This document shows, piece by piece, positions 52,681-62,425 of a stretch of DNA of 64,000 nucleotides; positions within the stretch are counted from its first letter, which is position 1, and each line of letters begins with the position of its first letter. The position numbers and the translations under genes were made by a program. The notes below the pieces were generated by a model. The model was not told where the DNA came from, did no database searches, and was given only the letters and a program-made list of their open reading frames with translations. This DNA comes from Stappia sediminis (GTDB lineage: Bacteria > Pseudomonadota > Alphaproteobacteria > Rhizobiales > Stappiaceae), in contig NZ_WUMV01000003.1 of NCBI RefSeq assembly GCF_009826895.1, positions 62,001-126,000 of the forward strand. The letters run 5' to 3'.

Positions 52681-53421
52681 GTGCGAAAGCTCTTCGCGCG
52701 AAAGCCCGAACCTTTGCCCGACACGTTCACGCTCGATATCGGCGGCGAAGAAATCCCCGTCCGCGTGACGCGGAACGCCCGTGCGAAACGCTATCTCCTG
52801 CGCATTCCGGCAGACAGCCGGGGGCCGGTGCTGACCGTTCCGCAGAACGGCACGTTCGAGACGGCTCTGGAATTCGCCGAGCGCCACCGCGGCTGGCTCG
52901 CCGAAAAGCTCAAGCAGCGCCCCGAAACGACCGGATTGCGCGAAGGCGCGAGCATTCCGCTGCGCGGGGTCGAACACACAATCGTCCGCACCGGCCGGCT
53001 TCGCGGCCTCGTGGAGGTGACGGACGGCGGCGAAAACCCCGAAATCCGGGTGCCGGGCGCGGAAGAGCACCTTGCCCGCAAGCTGACCGACTGGCTGAAG
53101 CGCGAAGCGCGCGCCGACCTGGAAACCGCCGTAGACCGGCACGCGCAAAATATCCCGAAAAAACCTTCCGGCATCACCGTACGCGACACGACGAGCCGCT
53201 GGGGCTCCTGCGCGTCGAACGGCAGGCTTTCCTTTTCCTGGCGGCTGGTGCTTGCTCCCGCGGACATACTCGATTACGTAGCGGCGCACGAAGTGGCGCA
53301 TCTCATCGAAATGAACCACGGCCCGCGCTTCTGGGCACTTTGCCGGCGGCTTGCGCCGCATACCGACGAAGCACGCCGCTGGCTGAAGCACAACGGCAGC
53401 CGGCTCCACCACATCGGCTGA
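52681..53421 (+). CDS. YgjP-type zinc metallopeptidase (DUF45/SprT-like)
   Basis: 246 residues from a GTG at 52681, two bases after the moeB stop, with GGAGG in the moeB end. The zinc motif is HEVAHLIEMNHGPRFW (HExxH about 205, third ligand downstream); RDTTSRWGSCASNGRLSFSWRL is the family hallmark. Function in cells is poorly known; the family is cytoplasmic. Co-transcribed with moeB. Confidence 0.9.
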   Translation: MRKLFARKPEPLPDTFTLDIGGEEIPVRVTRNARAKRYLLRIPADSRGPVLTVPQNGTFETALEFAERHRGWLAEKLKQRPETTGLREGASIPLRGVEHTIVRTGRLRGLVEVTDGGENPEIRVPGAEEHLARKLTDWLKREARADLETAVDRHAQNIPKKPSGITVRDTTSRWGSCASNGRLSFSWRLVLAPADILDYVAAHEVAHLIEMNHGPRFWALCRRLAPHTDEARRWLKHNGSRLHHIG

Positions 53422-53443
53422 CGCGAACGGACAGGAAAAGGAC

Positions 53444-54634
53444 GTGCTGAAGGCGAACACATGGGCGCTGACCGCGACGCTTGCAGGGCTCACCGCCCTC
53501 GGGCCGCTGTCGACGGACATGTATCTGCCGGCGCTTCCGGAAATCCTGAGCGACCTCGCCACCACCAATCCGGTCCTGCAACTGACGCTTTCGGCCTTTC
53601 TCGTCGGCTTCGCCGCCGGTCAGATCGTCTACGGTCCGCTCGCCGACCGCCATGGCCGAAAGCCGGTGCTCATGGGCGGCCTTGCGCTTTATTCGATCGC
53701 AAGCCTTGCCTGCACGATCGCCAATTCCGTGGAGCTTCTGATCGTCGCCCGCACGGTGCAGGCGCTCGGCGCATCCGCGCCCATCGTGCTGGCGCGCGCC
53801 GTCGTCCGCGATCTCTACGATGGACCGCGCGCCGGCAACGAACTTGCCCGCATGGGTTCCATCATGGGTCTCGTGCCGGCGGTCGCACCGTTCTTCGGCG
53901 GGCTGATCGCCGCGATATCCGGCTGGCGGCCAATCTTTTTCGTGATGCTCGCCTTCGGTGTCTGCCTTTTGCTTATCGTCGGGCGCAGCCTGCCGGAGAC
54001 GCTGAAGCACCGCACGAAAGAGCCGTTTTCGCTGATCGCGATCCTCAAAGCCTTCGCGAGCCTACTGACAAACGGAGGCTTCCGGGTTCACCTCGCCGTT
54101 GTCACGCTCACCTACAGCGGGCTCTTCGCCTTCATTTCCGGCTCGTCCTTCGTGCTGCAGGATCTCTACGGCCTTTCGCCGACCGTCTATGGCATCGCCT
54201 TCGGCGCCTGCGCGGGAGCCTATGTGCTCGGCACCATCGGCGGACAGCGTATCGCCACACGCGGATCGTCGACCGTCATCACCGTCGGCACGCTGCTTCT
54301 GGCCGCCGGCGGCGTGGTCATGCTGGCCTGCGTGCTCGCCGGCGTCGAAAGCCCGCTATCGGTTATCCTTCCGATGATGATCTACATGATCGGCGTCGGC
54401 TTCGCGCTGCCGCAAACGCAAGCCGCCGCGCTCATGCCCTTCCCGGACCGGGCGGGAACGGCCTCGTCACTCGTCGGGGTCACGCAGATGAGCATCGCCG
54501 CGCTTGTCGGCATCGGCGTGGGCGCAAGCATCGGCTCCTCCGCCGTGCCGCTTGCCGCCGTCATCGCCGCAAACGGCATCGCCGCCTTCCTGATCTACAG
54601 GTTCAGCCGGCATGTGCGCGAGGCATCGGCCTGA
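53444..54634 (+). CDS. Bcr/CflA-family multidrug MFS exporter
   Basis: 396 residues from a GTG at 53444 (AGGAAAAGGA upstream). Twelve membrane helices. Bcr/CflA signatures: GPLSTDMYLPALPEI at helix 1, GQIVYGPLADRHGRKPVLM (loop 2-3 motif), RTVQALGASAPIVLARAVVRDLYDG, and GLVPAVAPFFGGLI (helix 5, antiporter motif C position). Exports drugs such as bicyclomycin or chloramphenicol in relatives, and sometimes cysteine or arabinose; the native substrate is unknown. Confidence 0.93.
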   Translation: MLKANTWALTATLAGLTALGPLSTDMYLPALPEILSDLATTNPVLQLTLSAFLVGFAAGQIVYGPLADRHGRKPVLMGGLALYSIASLACTIANSVELLIVARTVQALGASAPIVLARAVVRDLYDGPRAGNELARMGSIMGLVPAVAPFFGGLIAAISGWRPIFFVMLAFGVCLLLIVGRSLPETLKHRTKEPFSLIAILKAFASLLTNGGFRVHLAVVTLTYSGLFAFISGSSFVLQDLYGLSPTVYGIAFGACAGAYVLGTIGGQRIATRGSSTVITVGTLLLAAGGVVMLACVLAGVESPLSVILPMMIYMIGVGFALPQTQAAALMPFPDRAGTASSLVGVTQMSIAALVGIGVGASIGSSAVPLAAVIAANGIAAFLIYRFSRHVREASA

Positions 54635-54639
54635 GATCC

Positions 54640-56811
54640 TCAGCCGCCAAATATCCTCTGCAGAAGATTGAGCGGGCCCCGGCCCGGCTCCGGCCTCACG
54701 ATGCGGCCTTGATCCTCGCCGATACGGCCGGGAGGAACGGGCCCGGCATTGCCCGGCTCCGCGACCCTTACCGGCTCATCCACAATGCCCGGCAGGGCTG
54801 CCACCGGCACGTTGCGGTGCTCGGCAAGCATCGTCTCCTTCCAGATTTCGGCGGGAAGGGAACCGCCGGTCGCGCGGCGCGTCGGCGAATTATCGTCATT
54901 ACCGAGCCAGACGGCGGTTGTCAGCTGGTTCGTATAGCCGATGAACCAGCCGTCGCGGAAATCCTGACTGGTGCCCGTCTTGCCGCCGGCCGGCCGCTCG
55001 CCGAGGCTTGCCTTCTTGCCGGTACCCGTCTGCAACGTTTCGGACATCATCCGGTTCATGCGTCCAACGATAAGCGGATCGACGACGCGGCCCGGTCCGT
55101 CTCCGTTGCGGGCGTATAACACCTTGCCATCGACGGTCCTGATCTGGCGGATGACATGCGGCACGACGCCGTAGCCGCCGTTCGACAGGGGAACGTACGC
55201 CGCCGCAATTTCAAGCGGCGTGACCTCGGATGTGCCGAGCGCTATCGCCGGATTGGCCTGCAGGGGCGAGGAGATGCCAAGCCTGCGGGCCGTTTCTACC
55301 ACGCGTTTAGGCCCGACTTCATAGGCGAGCTTGGCCGCGACCGTGTTGAGCGAATAGCTGAGCGCCTGGGTGAGCGTTACCGCGCCGTAGTGCTTGCGCG
55401 AGTAGTTCTTTGGCGACCACTTGCCGATCGTCACCGGCTCATCGACGCGTATCGTTTCCGGCGTAAGGCCGTTTTCAAGTGCGGCCAGATAGACGAAAGG
55501 CTTGAAGGCGGACCCCGGCTGGCGGTGCGCATTGACCGCGCGGTTAAACTGGCTTTTCGAATAGTCCCGCCCGCCGACCAGCGCCTTGACCGCGCCGTTG
55601 CGGTCGAGCGTGACGATCGCGCCTTGCGAGACGCCGAGCTTGCCGCCCTGTTCGGCGAGCTTGCGCTTCAGCGCCTCTTCCGCGGCGCGCTGCATATCCA
55701 TGTCTATCGTCGTGTCGACGATCACGTCCTTGTCGATCTGGCCGATGAAGCTCGGCAGTTCGTCCATCACCCAGTCGGCGACATAATTGTTGCTCGCGCC
55801 GACGGATTTCGCGACGACGGTTGCCGATGCGGCGATGGCATCCTTCGCGTCCCGGTCGCTGATGAAGCCGGCATCCTTCATCGCAAGGACGACCGTTCTC
55901 GCCCGGTCTTCGGCAAGATCCGGGCTGTTGGTGGGCGCGTAACGCGACGGCGCCTTGAGAAGGCCCGCGAGCGTCGCGGCCTCCTTGAGCGTGACATACC
56001 GCGCCGGCTTGTCGAAATAGCGCCGCGCGGCCGCATCTACGCCGTAAGCGCCGGCACCCAGGTAGACCCGGTTCAGATACATCTCAAGGATCTGATCCTT
56101 GGAGAAGTTCTGCTCCAGCCAGAGCGCCATCACCACTTCCTGCATCTTCCGGCTGAGGGTCCGGTCGGGCTCCAGAAAAAGGTTCTTGGCAAGCTGCTGG
56201 GTCAGCGTCGAGCCACCCTGGACGAGGCGGCCCTGCGCGAGGTTAACGAACACCGCGCGGGCGAGGCCGATCGGATCGATACCGAAATGAGATCGGAAGC
56301 GCCTGTCCTCGATAGCGATGACAGCCTCCGGCAGATAGGCGGGCAGCTGCTCCAGCCTGACGGCCTCGCCGCCCGTATCGCCCCGATTTGCGACAAGCTG
56401 ACCGGACTGGGAAACGATCTTGACGTTCGGCGGGCGTTTGGGCACTTCCCATTCCGAAGGCGGCGGCAGATGCGCCGCGTAATAACCCATCAGGCCGACA
56501 AAGCCGATGAACGCCCAAAGCCCGGCGACAAGGCTCCAATAGGTCGCCTTCCTGAAAAAACGCCCGATTCGGGACCCACCGTTTCCGCCCCGCCGCTTGC
56601 GGGCGCTGCCGCGCTTGCGGCGAGCGTTCGATTTCGCTTTCGCCTTGGCGGGCGAGGCCTTGCCTGACGACGGTGATTTACGCCGGCGCGGCTTGGCTTT
56701 CGACGGCTTCGCCGCACGATCATCCGCGCTCAGCCGCACGTCGAGCGATCCCGGCTCGTCAGGCTCGAACCGCGGCTCTATTCGCTGCCTTTTTGTCGGG
56801 CGCCGTGCCAT
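54640..56811 (-). CDS. Class A penicillin-binding protein (glycosyltransferase/transpeptidase)
   Basis: 723 residues. A very basic cytoplasmic N-terminus (about 1-70, KSKAKPRRRKS...), one membrane anchor (about 95-115), a GT51 domain (EDRRFRSHFGIDPIGLARA, QGGSTLTQQLAKNLFLEP, EMYLNRVYLGAGAYGVDAAARRYF) and a transpeptidase domain with S-x-x-K (PGSAFKPFVYLAAL), S-x-N (SYSLNTVAAK) and KTG (GGKTGTSQDFRDGWFIGYT). It polymerises and cross-links peptidoglycan in the periplasm. Length and order resemble short alphaproteobacterial PBP1a/PBP2d types lacking the OB domain. Convergent with the Bcr exporter. Confidence 0.95.
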   Translation of the reverse strand: MARRPTKRQRIEPRFEPDEPGSLDVRLSADDRAAKPSKAKPRRRKSPSSGKASPAKAKAKSNARRKRGSARKRRGGNGGSRIGRFFRKATYWSLVAGLWAFIGFVGLMGYYAAHLPPPSEWEVPKRPPNVKIVSQSGQLVANRGDTGGEAVRLEQLPAYLPEAVIAIEDRRFRSHFGIDPIGLARAVFVNLAQGRLVQGGSTLTQQLAKNLFLEPDRTLSRKMQEVVMALWLEQNFSKDQILEMYLNRVYLGAGAYGVDAAARRYFDKPARYVTLKEAATLAGLLKAPSRYAPTNSPDLAEDRARTVVLAMKDAGFISDRDAKDAIAASATVVAKSVGASNNYVADWVMDELPSFIGQIDKDVIVDTTIDMDMQRAAEEALKRKLAEQGGKLGVSQGAIVTLDRNGAVKALVGGRDYSKSQFNRAVNAHRQPGSAFKPFVYLAALENGLTPETIRVDEPVTIGKWSPKNYSRKHYGAVTLTQALSYSLNTVAAKLAYEVGPKRVVETARRLGISSPLQANPAIALGTSEVTPLEIAAAYVPLSNGGYGVVPHVIRQIRTVDGKVLYARNGDGPGRVVDPLIVGRMNRMMSETLQTGTGKKASLGERPAGGKTGTSQDFRDGWFIGYTNQLTTAVWLGNDDNSPTRRATGGSLPAEIWKETMLAEHRNVPVAALPGIVDEPVRVAEPGNAGPVPPGRIGEDQGRIVRPEPGRGPLNLLQRIFGG

Positions 56812-56927
56812 TGACCCTCGATCGACGAATTCCGTCCGCCGAAAAGTGTTTTCCGACCATGCGGATCGCTTCCGTTTTTATGTTAATTGTGGCGGATTAA
56901 AGGGCGCTTAAAACAGGAAGGAAGCAC

Positions 56928-57230
56928 ATGGCAAAAGGATACTGGATCGCCCGCGTCGATGTTACGGACCCGGACACCTACAAGAATTACGTAGCGGCGA
57001 ATGCCAAAGCCTTCGGCAAGTACGGGGCGCGCTTCATCGTTCGCGGCGGCGAATTCGAATGCATGGAAGGGGCCGCGCGGCAGCGCAACGTCGTGATCGA
57101 ATTCCCCAGCTATCAGGCGGCGCTGGAGTGCTATCGCTCACCGGAATATGCGGAGGCACTGGAGATCAGGCGCCACGCCGGCGTCAACGACCTGGTGGTG
57201 ATCGAAGGATACGACGGCCCGCAGCCGTAA
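56928..57230 (+). CDS. DUF1330 domain protein
   Basis: 100 residues, dimeric alpha-beta barrel (DUF1330). Family-typical: YWIARVDVTDPDTYKNYVAANA, GARFIVRGGEFECMEG, RNVVIEFPSYQAALECYRSPEYAEAL, and DLVVIEGYDG. Function unknown; relatives bind small molecules. AGGAAGGAAG precedes the ATG. Divergent from the PBP gene. Confidence 0.92.
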   Translation: MAKGYWIARVDVTDPDTYKNYVAANAKAFGKYGARFIVRGGEFECMEGAARQRNVVIEFPSYQAALECYRSPEYAEALEIRRHAGVNDLVVIEGYDGPQP

Positions 57231-57248
57231 CCGTGCGGCCGCGAAAAG

Positions 57249-58199
57249 TCAGGACGCATAGCGGCTGGCGTCCGCTCCGTAATAGTTGACGTAGCGCTCG
57301 TTCAACGCGGATACGGGCAGGATAATCAGGACGTCCGTCGTGCCGAACTGGTGATCGATGACCGCACCGTCGCCGATATGGGCGCCAAGGCGCAGATACC
57401 CCTTGACCAGCGGCGGCAGGTCACGCAGCGCCTGGCGCTGGTCGACCGCTTCCTTCGGAATGCGGTTCATTTCGACATAGCGTTCGTCGACGGCTCTGAC
57501 GCGCCAGTCTTCGGGCGCGCGGGCGAAATGATGCAGGAAGGAAAGCTGCGGGGCCAGGCGGTCCGGGTCCGTGCCCTCCATCGACGCGCAACCGATCATC
57601 ACGTCAATCCGGTTCAGGAGCACGTAAGACCAGATACCGTGCCAGAGGAGTTCGACCGTGCGCTTGTTTCGATAAGGCTTGAGGACGCAGGAGCGGCCAA
57701 GTTCGAGGAAACGCAGGTCGGAATGCGCATCGATCAACGGCTGCAGGTCGTATTCGCCGGTCGTATAGAAGCCGTCGTAGAGGTTCGCGACCTCCTGGCG
57801 CAGAAGACGGTAAGTGCCCACGACCTGCGGTTTTTTTCGCGCGAACGGCTTGACCCGTTCGAGGTGGTCATGGTCGACCACCAGAAGATGGTCGCAAATG
57901 GCGTCGAAGGGATCGAAATCGCGCCGGAGCGCTTGCGTCTCGGCATCGGCGAGCGCCGACATCTCTTCGTAGAAGACGTGATAGCGAAGTTCCTGCGCCT
58001 TGCGGATTTCGCGGGCGCTGCGGGCAAGCCGCACCTCCAGCGACCCGATGCGGCCAAGCGGGACAACCTGCCTGCCGAATGTCTTCAACCTGTGCGGCGC
58101 GGACCGGCCCGGCCCAATCGGCACCGGGCCCGCACCCGGCATGAACTTGCGAACCAGAGTGCGCGGCGACAAAAGCCCCGATCGCGGCATGGCCTTCAC
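57249..58199 (-). CDS. olsB: L-ornithine N-alpha-acyltransferase OlsB-like GNAT
   Basis: 316 residues from a GTG at 58199, five bases after GGGGGAC; an ATG at 58190 is close by. OlsB transfers a 3-hydroxyacyl group from ACP to ornithine to form lyso-ornithine lipid. Signatures: ARSAREIRKAQELRYHVFYEEM, DFDPFDAICDHLLVVD, VGTYRLLRQEVA, FLELGRSCVLKPYRNKRTVELLW and MIGCASMEGTDPD. The partner OlsA is not in the window. Membrane lipid made this way is typical of rhizobia under phosphate limitation. Confidence 0.9.
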   Translation of the reverse strand: MKAMPRSGLLSPRTLVRKFMPGAGPVPIGPGRSAPHRLKTFGRQVVPLGRIGSLEVRLARSAREIRKAQELRYHVFYEEMSALADAETQALRRDFDPFDAICDHLLVVDHDHLERVKPFARKKPQVVGTYRLLRQEVANLYDGFYTTGEYDLQPLIDAHSDLRFLELGRSCVLKPYRNKRTVELLWHGIWSYVLLNRIDVMIGCASMEGTDPDRLAPQLSFLHHFARAPEDWRVRAVDERYVEMNRIPKEAVDQRQALRDLPPLVKGYLRLGAHIGDGAVIDHQFGTTDVLIILPVSALNERYVNYYGADASRYAS

Positions 58200-58392
58200 G
58201 TTTCGTCCCCCGAAGACGCGCCGGTATCCTCGGCGTCTGGCATTGGATCCCTCGGCAAGGACTATCGCACCAACACGAATCGCGACGGCCCCGACCGGAC
58301 AGGTCATGCTCTACATCATAGTTTTTCAACGATACCATGACAATTCGCCGCCGGCCAAAGCCGCCGGCCAGCCGGACCGCGTGCCGGAGAGG

Positions 58393-60669
58393 TCACGAGG
58401 CGCGCGAAAGCGCCTGTTTGAGGATGTCGGGATCGAGAGGCTTGGTGAGAACGTCATCTGCGCCGGCGTCCCGCGCCCGCGCATGGGCATCCGGCATCAC
58501 ATCGGCCGTCACCGCAATGAGCGGTGCTGGATCCCAGCATCGCGAACTTTCGTATTCACGATAGCGTGCAATGAACTCGACCCCGTCCATTTCCGGCATA
58601 TGGAGATCGACGAGGAGAACGTCGAACGACCCGTCCCGGACCTCTTCGAGCGCCGCCTTTCCGTTCGTTGCGACAACCGGCTCATGCCCGAACTTGCGCA
58701 ATAGCGCTTCCGTCAAGAGGCGGTTGATATCGTTGTCCTCGGCGACGAGAACCCGAAGCGGGCGCGATGATTCAGCGCTCTGCTGGTGTTCTTCCTCGAT
58801 GAGCGCATTGGCGCCTGTCCAGAAGGATGCGCGCCGGTCCGGATCCAGAAGACCCGTCACAACGCCGAAAAGCGACGCTGTGCGCACAGGCTCCACGAGG
58901 TAGGCATCGAAGCCGGCATCGTTTAGGCGCGGAAGCCGGTCCCGCTCCGTCGGCTTGACGATAACCGCGGCCGGCATTTCGAGCCCGGCGGCCCGTGCCC
59001 CGGCAAGCCAGGCGCCCGCGTCGGAAAACGCCGCGTGGTCGACCAGCAGGAGATCCGCATCGCCGATCTCCTCCTCGAAATCCGCAGCGCCCGGCGCCAC
59101 TATGCAAGCTTGCGCCCTCACCTCGCAAAGACGGGCGGCGATGAGCGGCGCGCCTATCCTGCTTTTGGAGACGATGGCGATCTTCCGCCTTGGCAGATCG
59201 AAAGCCGCATCGTCTTCCAGAACGTCGCGCTCCACCTTCACCGGAAGGCGCACGCGGAAGGTCGCGCCGGCCCCCGGAGAGGCCTCGGCCTCTATCGTGC
59301 CGCCCATGAGCGTGACGAGACGGCGCGATATCGCAAGGCCGAGGCCCGTGCCGCCGTAACGCCGGGAAAGACCATGATCGATCTGTTCGAATTCGCGGAA
59401 CAGGCGTTCGGCCTGTTCCCCGGTAAAGCCGACGCCGGTGTCACGCACAAGGATCTGAAGCCCGATCCCGCGTTCGCGTTCCAGCGGGCCGGCCTCCACC
59501 CGGTCGACCTCGATTGCGACACCGCCCGTTTCCGTGAACTTCAAGCCGTTTCCGGCAAGGTTGAACAATACCTGACGAAGGCGCTTGCCGTCCGAAACGA
59601 TCTCGCGCGGCACATCCGCGCCAATGCGCGCGGCGATTTCCAGGCCCTTGAGCTGGGCCTTCGGCGCAAGCAACTCGACGACGCCTTCGACGAGGCCCGA
59701 CACGGAAACGGCCTCCTCCGCAAGCTCCACCCGACCCGCCTCTACCTTGGAGAACTCCAGCACTTCGTCGATCAGGTGAAGAAGCGATTCTCCCGAACCG
59801 ACCAACGCTTCGGTGTAGCTTTTCTGTTCGAGCGTCTGCCGGGTGTCGCGAAGGAGACCCGCCATGCCGAGGATACCGTTCAACGGGGTGCGGATTTCAT
59901 GGCTGACGGTCGCCAGGAACCTGCTTTTCGCGACACTCGCCGCTTCGGCCATGTCGCGGGCTTCGACAAGCTCCTCCTCCATGGCCCGCCGGCTCGTGAT
60001 GTCGCGCAGGATCGTCTGGACGAGGGGGCGCTCGTCCATCGGGTCGCGCACGGCAAGGTCAAGCCGGGAGAACCAGCGCGGACCCTCTACCGTTTCCAGC
60101 CGGATATCGCCGAACGCGCCATCCTGCCCGTCCCCTTCGCCGCCGATATCGAGAGCAAGCGCCTTGCCCGCCACCGGGGCGACTTCCCTGGGAAAAAGCC
60201 TTGCTGCCGCATCGTTCGCGTATGTGACGTCGCCGCCTTCGCCCCGGCGGATGATCACGTCGCCGAGCGAGTCCAATACGCTGCGATGGCGTTCGTCGGA
60301 CTCCTTGAGTTCCCATAGACGATCCTCCAGCGCTTCGCGCTCCCGCCGCAGCGAATGAACCTCGCTGTCGAGCGCGCGCTGCCGGCCTGAAAGCCGGGCA
60401 AGATCCCCTCCCGTCAGCACCCATGCCGCAAGCGTGCCGGAAAGAAAGCTCATGGAAATCGCAAGGAGCCTGCCGGTCGAATCCCCCAGGATCAGCCAGA
60501 ACGAAAAGGCGATGCCGACGGCCATGCCGAAGGCGGCCAGCGTCTGTCGAACATGCAAGGCCGCAAGCCCGAAGCGGGCCCTTTTTCCGGACACCGGCCC
60601 TTGCTTGTCCGTTACCTGATCTCCGCCCTTCCGACGTCGCGTCGTCCCTTCCAAGGGTGGCTCCCTCAT
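58393..60669 (-). CDS. Hybrid sensor histidine kinase with PAS and two receiver-like domains
   Basis: 758 residues from the ATG at 60669 (a GTG at 60738 is possible). TM helices (about 30-70), a coiled coil (about 80-115), PAS (about 118-225; VLDSLGDVIIRRGEGGDVTYAND), H-box (FLATVSHEIRTPLNGILGMAG, His about 250), ATPase (LFNLAGNGLKFTETGG, VRDTGVGFTG, YGGTGLGLAISRRL), then a degenerate receiver that has lost its phospho-Asp context (about 490-600; VSKSRIGAPLIAARL), and a true C-terminal receiver (VLVAEDNDINRLLTEALL, LLVDLHMPEMDGVEF, VLTKPLDPD). No dedicated regulator is adjacent. BarA/TorS-like layout; signal unknown. Confidence 0.93.
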   Translation of the reverse strand: MREPPLEGTTRRRKGGDQVTDKQGPVSGKRARFGLAALHVRQTLAAFGMAVGIAFSFWLILGDSTGRLLAISMSFLSGTLAAWVLTGGDLARLSGRQRALDSEVHSLRREREALEDRLWELKESDERHRSVLDSLGDVIIRRGEGGDVTYANDAAARLFPREVAPVAGKALALDIGGEGDGQDGAFGDIRLETVEGPRWFSRLDLAVRDPMDERPLVQTILRDITSRRAMEEELVEARDMAEAASVAKSRFLATVSHEIRTPLNGILGMAGLLRDTRQTLEQKSYTEALVGSGESLLHLIDEVLEFSKVEAGRVELAEEAVSVSGLVEGVVELLAPKAQLKGLEIAARIGADVPREIVSDGKRLRQVLFNLAGNGLKFTETGGVAIEVDRVEAGPLERERGIGLQILVRDTGVGFTGEQAERLFREFEQIDHGLSRRYGGTGLGLAISRRLVTLMGGTIEAEASPGAGATFRVRLPVKVERDVLEDDAAFDLPRRKIAIVSKSRIGAPLIAARLCEVRAQACIVAPGAADFEEEIGDADLLLVDHAAFSDAGAWLAGARAAGLEMPAAVIVKPTERDRLPRLNDAGFDAYLVEPVRTASLFGVVTGLLDPDRRASFWTGANALIEEEHQQSAESSRPLRVLVAEDNDINRLLTEALLRKFGHEPVVATNGKAALEEVRDGSFDVLLVDLHMPEMDGVEFIARYREYESSRCWDPAPLIAVTADVMPDAHARARDAGADDVLTKPLDPDILKQALSRAS

Positions 60670-60795
60670 TTTACCTGCGAACAGATCGCCAAATTGCAGA
60701 GGGATTATGCGGGCCAGACCTTGAGAAACACTTTCCACCGTCAGGTAAAATCACGACACCCGCAGTTACGATCCGCGAGTGCGCCCGGATGCGCT

Positions 60796-62322
60796 TTACG
60801 CCGCTTCGCGCAGGAGATGCGCCCCGCGATAACTCAATGCCTCCGCCAGATGCAGCCGCCCCACACGCTCCATCCCGTCGAGATCGGCAAGCGTGCGCGC
60901 CACCTTCAGCACCCGATGATAGCCCCTTGCCGAAAGCCGCAGGCTGTCGGCGGCATCCTGAAGCAGCGAAAGACCTTCCCGATCCGGTTCGGCGATCTGC
61001 TCGATCAGCTTCGAGCCTGCATCGGCATTGGTGCGCGCGGAAGCACCGAGTTCAAGGAACCTGTTGCGTTGTTTTTCACGCGCAGTCGCGACCCTTGCCG
61101 CAACATCGGCGGAAGATTCCGAGTGCGAGGGGCGGATCAAATCCGCCGCCGTCACGTTCGGCACGTCGATGCGGATGTCGATCCTGTCAATCAGCGGTCC
61201 GGAAATCCGCGCCTGATAGTCGCCCGCGCAGCGTTCGCCACGCTTGCAGGTATGGCCCGGTTCGCCCGCATGCCCGCAGCGGCAAGGGTTCATCGCCGCC
61301 ACAAGCTGGATGCGCGAGGGGTAACTGACCCGGTGGTTCGCGCGTACGATCACCGTCTCTCCCGTCTCGAGCGGCTGGCGCAGGCTGTCGAGCACCTGCG
61401 GCTGGAATTCTGGCAATTCGTCGAGAAACAAAACCCCGTTGTGAGCAAGTGACACTTCGCCCGGCCGCGCCCTGATGCCGCCGCCGACGAGCGCGGCCAT
61501 CGACGCGGAATGATGCGGCGCGCGGAAAGGACGGCGGTCGCTCAGCCGGCCTTCTGCAAGCTCGCCCGCGACGGAGGAAATCATCGAAACCTCCAGAAGT
61601 TCCTTCGGCGAAAGCGGCGGCAGGATGGAAGGAAGGCGCGAGGCCAGCATCGATTTTCCCGCACCCGGAGGGCCGATCATCAAAAGGTTGTGACCGCCGG
61701 CGGCGGCGATTTCCAGCGCGCGCTTCGCGGTTTCCTGGCCCCGCACGTCGGCAAGCTCCGGAAGATCCGCCACCGCACCGCCGAGCTTCGCCACAGGACG
61801 GGAGAGCACCTGCGTTCCCTTGAAATGATTGGCGATCTGGATGAGCGAGCGAGGAGCCAGAACCTCCATCTCCGGGTCGGCCCAGGCGGCCTCCGGCCCG
61901 CAATCGGCCGGGCAGATCAAACCCTTTTCAATGCCGTTCGCCCCTATCGCGGCGGGCAGGACGCCGGCGACCGGCGACAACGTGCCATCCAACGCAAGCT
62001 CGCCAAGCACGACGAAACGCTCCAGCTCCTCCGCCGGAACGGCCCCCATCGCCGCCATCAGCGCAAGCGCAATCGGCAGGTCGTAATGCGATCCCTCCTT
62101 CGGCAGGTCGGCGGGCGCAAGGTTGACCGTCACGCGTTTGGCCGGAAGAGCAAGCCCCGAAGCATGCAGCGCGGAGCGTACTCGCTCCCGGCTTTCGCCG
62201 ACGGCCTTGTCCGGCAGGCCGACGATCATGAAGTTGACCTGGCCGGGGCCGATCTGAACCTGAACGTCGACGGGGACCGCCTCGATCCCCTGAAACGCGA
62301 CCGTCGTGACCCGCGAAACCAT
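60796..62322 (-). CDS. comM: YifB/ComM-family AAA+ ATPase (Mg-chelatase-like)
   Basis: 508 residues. N-terminal Lon-like substrate domain (VSRVTTVAFQGIEAVPVDVQVQIGPG, FMIVGLPDKAVGESRERVRSAL, VNLAPADLPKEGSHYDLPIAL), then Walker A GPPGAGKSMLASRLPSILPPL, FRAPHHSASMAALVGGG, Walker B HNGVLFLDELPEF, and zinc-like cysteines (NPCRCGHAGEPGHTCKRGERC). ComM is a hexameric helicase that promotes branch migration in natural transformation; homologues are common in non-competent bacteria. Start ATG is well placed. Confidence 0.95.
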   Translation of the reverse strand: MVSRVTTVAFQGIEAVPVDVQVQIGPGQVNFMIVGLPDKAVGESRERVRSALHASGLALPAKRVTVNLAPADLPKEGSHYDLPIALALMAAMGAVPAEELERFVVLGELALDGTLSPVAGVLPAAIGANGIEKGLICPADCGPEAAWADPEMEVLAPRSLIQIANHFKGTQVLSRPVAKLGGAVADLPELADVRGQETAKRALEIAAAGGHNLLMIGPPGAGKSMLASRLPSILPPLSPKELLEVSMISSVAGELAEGRLSDRRPFRAPHHSASMAALVGGGIRARPGEVSLAHNGVLFLDELPEFQPQVLDSLRQPLETGETVIVRANHRVSYPSRIQLVAAMNPCRCGHAGEPGHTCKRGERCAGDYQARISGPLIDRIDIRIDVPNVTAADLIRPSHSESSADVAARVATAREKQRNRFLELGASARTNADAGSKLIEQIAEPDREGLSLLQDAADSLRLSARGYHRVLKVARTLADLDGMERVGRLHLAEALSYRGAHLLREAA

Positions 62323-62425
62323 GCCTGCTTCCCGCCCCGGTAAAGTTGAGCAAGAAGCTATTGCAACCGACGTACGAAATCAAGAACGAAGAGGGAACAA
62401 ATTACATCCAACTGAACGCGTTGCG

